Source of the DNA: Cercis canadensis
Taxonomy: Eukaryota; Streptophyta; Magnoliopsida; Fabales; Fabaceae
DNA: 64,000 nucleotides
Assembly: GCA_003255065.1 (NCBI GenBank)
Contig: QAOA01003578.1
Location: 681,006 to 745,005 of the forward strand
Direction of reading: 5' to 3'
Each line of letters opens with the position of its first letter. Positions within the stretch are counted from its first letter, which is position 1. A program made the translations under genes and the position numbers. The notes under the pieces were generated by a model. The model saw nothing but the letters and a program-made list of their open reading frames with translations, made no database searches and was not told the origin of the DNA. Below are positions 61,827 through 64,000 of this stretch, piece after piece.

Positions 61827-62054
61827 TGTAGATCAATTGATCACAAGGCTCTCTTCGTAAGAAGAATGTCTTGTGTTCGAGATCTCTTATTAATAAAATG
61901 AGGGTCTCAAAACACTCTACCACATAAAGCTACAGTTGTTAGTGCTTAGACAACAGGACTCTTGGAGTAGGGATGACTCGCCCCAGGTTTTGTAAGTCTG
62001 GCTCCATCCAAATGTTGGACTTGGGCCTAGTTCCTAGGTTACCAAAAAAAAAAA
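61827..62054 (+). mobile_element. SINE family S2, copy 2 (full length)
   Basis: tgtagatcaattgatcacaa (A-box-like), tgttcgagatc (B-box-like), then a body shared with 57778-57973 and a tail of 11 A. Structure fits a tRNA-derived SINE; no clear target-site duplication was found. Confidence 0.75.
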
Positions 62055-62668
62055 TCTATATCATGTTTTAGATAATTAATCATGGAAGAATCTTTTTGAA
62101 GCAAAAAAAAAAAAAAGTAATTAATTATGAAAAAGCTGCTTGTTAAGAATGTATAAGATCTCAAAGCAATAGTTTGCTCTTTTTTTTTTTTGTATAAAAA
62201 AGTTTAGGGTGATGAGAAGTTATTCTATTTCAAGATTAATTTATGCTACAGGTCTCAATGAGAGTTTAAAATAATACTTACAAATTACTTATCAAATAAA
62301 GATTGCTCAAAGTGATTATGCCACTGCTATTTATTAATGTGCAAGTTTAGCTTGGTGGGTAATTTCCATTTCAATACTTGAAGTGAAGCATTCTAATATA
62401 TAGGAAAGGACAAACATTTCCCAGTATTAGGAGCACCAACCAAGCTTTCTAATTAATAATTCTATGACCTAAGTATCCTTTATCCCCAATTACTTTTTAT
62501 GCCATCCACTAGCTAATCCCTTTATCGCTTTAATTATTTATTGTTTTGGGAGTACCTTATAAATTATCATCCGTTGGGGTAGTATTCCATGAGCAAGAAA
62601 GAAAATACCAATTAAAAAATTATTGTGTCCGATAGATTAATTTTTATTGGAGATTAATTAAATAGGGA

Positions 62669-62677
62669 TATTAACAT
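62669..62677. repeat. Left 9-bp target-site duplication
   Basis: tattaacat, identical to 63183-63191. Confidence 0.9.
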
Positions 62678-63182
62678 GAGTCATTCTTCTGAATAATGTA
62701 GATTTGGAAACTATTTACACATCTATTGCACATTTGAAATAATTTCCTTAACTACGACAAATTTTTTTTTCCCTGTTGAGTGTCGCATTTTGGACAAACA
62801 ATTGAGTGTCGAATTTCTACTGGAGTTCACATGGAGTGCCGCACTTTGGAAATTTTTTTTTTTTGCCTTGCATGAAGCCTTGGAGTCGCATTATGGATGG
62901 TGGAGCACATGTGGAGAGCCGCACCACATGTGCTCCACCCTAAAATGCGACTCCAAGGGGTGAAAATGTGATTCTTCATACACAGTTAAAAAAAAAAAAA
63001 TTCCAAAGTGCAACACTCCACATGAGCTCCAGCAGAAATTCGACACTCAATTCTTTGTCCAAAATGCGACACTCAACATAAAAAAGAAGAAAAAAAAAAC
63101 TGCTGTAGTTAAGAAAATTATTTCAAATATGCGGTAGATGTATAAATAGTTTCCAAATCTATATTATTCAGAAGAATGACTC
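62678..63182. mobile_element. Mutator-like fold-back element (505 bp, almost wholly palindromic)
   Basis: The element is bounded by the perfect 9-bp duplication tattaacat, the length made by Mutator-like transposases. The left end gagtcattcttctgaataat equals the reverse complement of the right end. The two arms of about 245 bp match with few differences down to the centre, ggtggagcacatgtgg / ccacatgtgctccacc, leaving a loop of only about nine bases near 62912-62920. Each arm carries several variants of a ggagtgtcgcattttgg-like word. No coding capacity. The transcript of either strand would fold into a hairpin of about 240 bp. The high arm identity suggests recent origin or ongoing arm correction. 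Confidence 0.92.
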
Positions 63183-63191
63183 TATTAACAT
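63183..63191. repeat. Right 9-bp target-site duplication
   Basis: tattaacat, identical to 62669-62677. Confidence 0.9.
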
Positions 63192-64000
63192 TCCTTTTTG
63201 GTTTGTAATATTAGTTTAATGACACTGACACCCACTAAGTCCCCTATCACTTGTAAGTGGGAGTTCTACAAATCCTTAACCCTTTCTAATATTATTATTT
63301 TTTTATCATTTTGATATGACCAAATATTGATGATTTAAACGAAAAAAAAATGATTTTTTTTTTTCATATTATCTTTCTTATTAGAATTAGGAAATAGATG
63401 TCTTAGTCATGTATAGAAGCATCATATAATAAAGTCAAACAAAGTATCATTCAAAAGCTGTACAATTAGCGACTTGCAGAATTCTTATCAAAAGGCATTA
63501 CGCAACCGAGTATTTATCTGGGGTCATGCTATGGTAGTTTTTGCAAAATAATGTATTTGGTGTGATTTTTTATAATTCTTTTTTATAAATATTTGTAATT
63601 TAATTATTTTTTTTTCTTATAAAACTTATAGTTTCAATATTATTTTTATAAAGATTCAACTTTGAAAATAATTTACAGATTTTTGTAAAAAATATAAATC
63701 TTGCCAATGTGAATATTTTTTTTCCTAAATTACAATATAAAAGATTCAACATTCATCTGTTTTAATTTTCTTTTCCTTATTTTTCCAGTCAAGTCAAAAT
63801 CATAAAAAATTAGAAACCATAGTTGTCCACGCTTTAGATAGAGTATTATTAAAAATATAAAGACAAATGCTCTATTTTCATTTTCTTTTTTTCTTTTTTT
63901 CTCCACTCAATTTGGATGGCTTCCAACCATTTTGCGTTTTACTCTATTTTGATTTAATTTTTTAATAAACAAATTATTTGATAGATTAAATCTCAGGTAT
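63192..64000. other. Intergenic, AT-rich, no feature seen
   Basis: T- and A-rich sequence without recognisable coding or RNA signals up to the window edge. Confidence 0.55.

Overview
The window is AT-rich nuclear DNA of a flowering plant, most likely a eudicot. The evidence is spliced genes of plant-specific families, GT-AG introns, plant-type MITEs, hAT, Mutator-like, SINE, LINE and copia relics, and many microsatellites. The species cannot be told from the sequence alone. Eleven runs of N, most of them 1-2 bases long and several flanked by repeated sequence, show that this is a draft scaffold.

Four protein-coding genes can be supported. (1) 14101-17426, minus: an IST1-like ESCRT-III regulator, six exons, 326 aa. 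(2) 19143-23399, minus: a monoacylglycerol-lipase-type alpha/beta hydrolase with a probable plastid-targeting N-terminus, eight exons, 404 or 425 aa. (3) 41800-42888, plus: an intronless adenylate isopentenyltransferase (IPT1-like, cytokinin synthesis), 362 aa, with a TATA box and two short upstream ORFs. (4) 54374-55006, plus: an intronless VQ-motif protein of the VQ8/VQ20 type, 210 aa. They do not form a pathway or cluster; their proximity looks ordinary.

Layout. 1-14100: intergenic, one 30-bp tandem/fold-back repeat at 5.9-6.1 kb. 14.1-23.4 kb: the two spliced genes, one intron carrying a MITE. 24.1-26.2 kb: a broken LINE next to the 5' part of a fossil copia element. 26.2-41.3 kb: intergenic, with a Tourist-like MITE, miniature LTR relics, a SINE with long target-site duplications, and microsatellites. 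41.3-42.9 kb: IPT1-like gene, followed by a diverged tandem duplication at 44.9-45.6 kb. 46-54 kb: intergenic, with a MITE and an hAT-type element with a perfect 8-bp duplication. 54.3-55.0 kb: VQ gene. 55.4-64 kb: dense small-element territory, including a miniature LTR element, two Mutator-like elements with 9-bp duplications (one an almost perfect 505-bp fold-back), two copies of one SINE family, three tRNA-Glu-like sequences and a 441-bp gap.

No prokaryote-style system, CRISPR array or biosynthetic cluster was seen. The most interesting items are the giant hairpin at 62.7-63.2 kb, the tRNA-like trio at 59.5-61.5 kb, the upstream ORFs of the IPT gene, and the MITE family shared by 46.4 and 60.7 kb.
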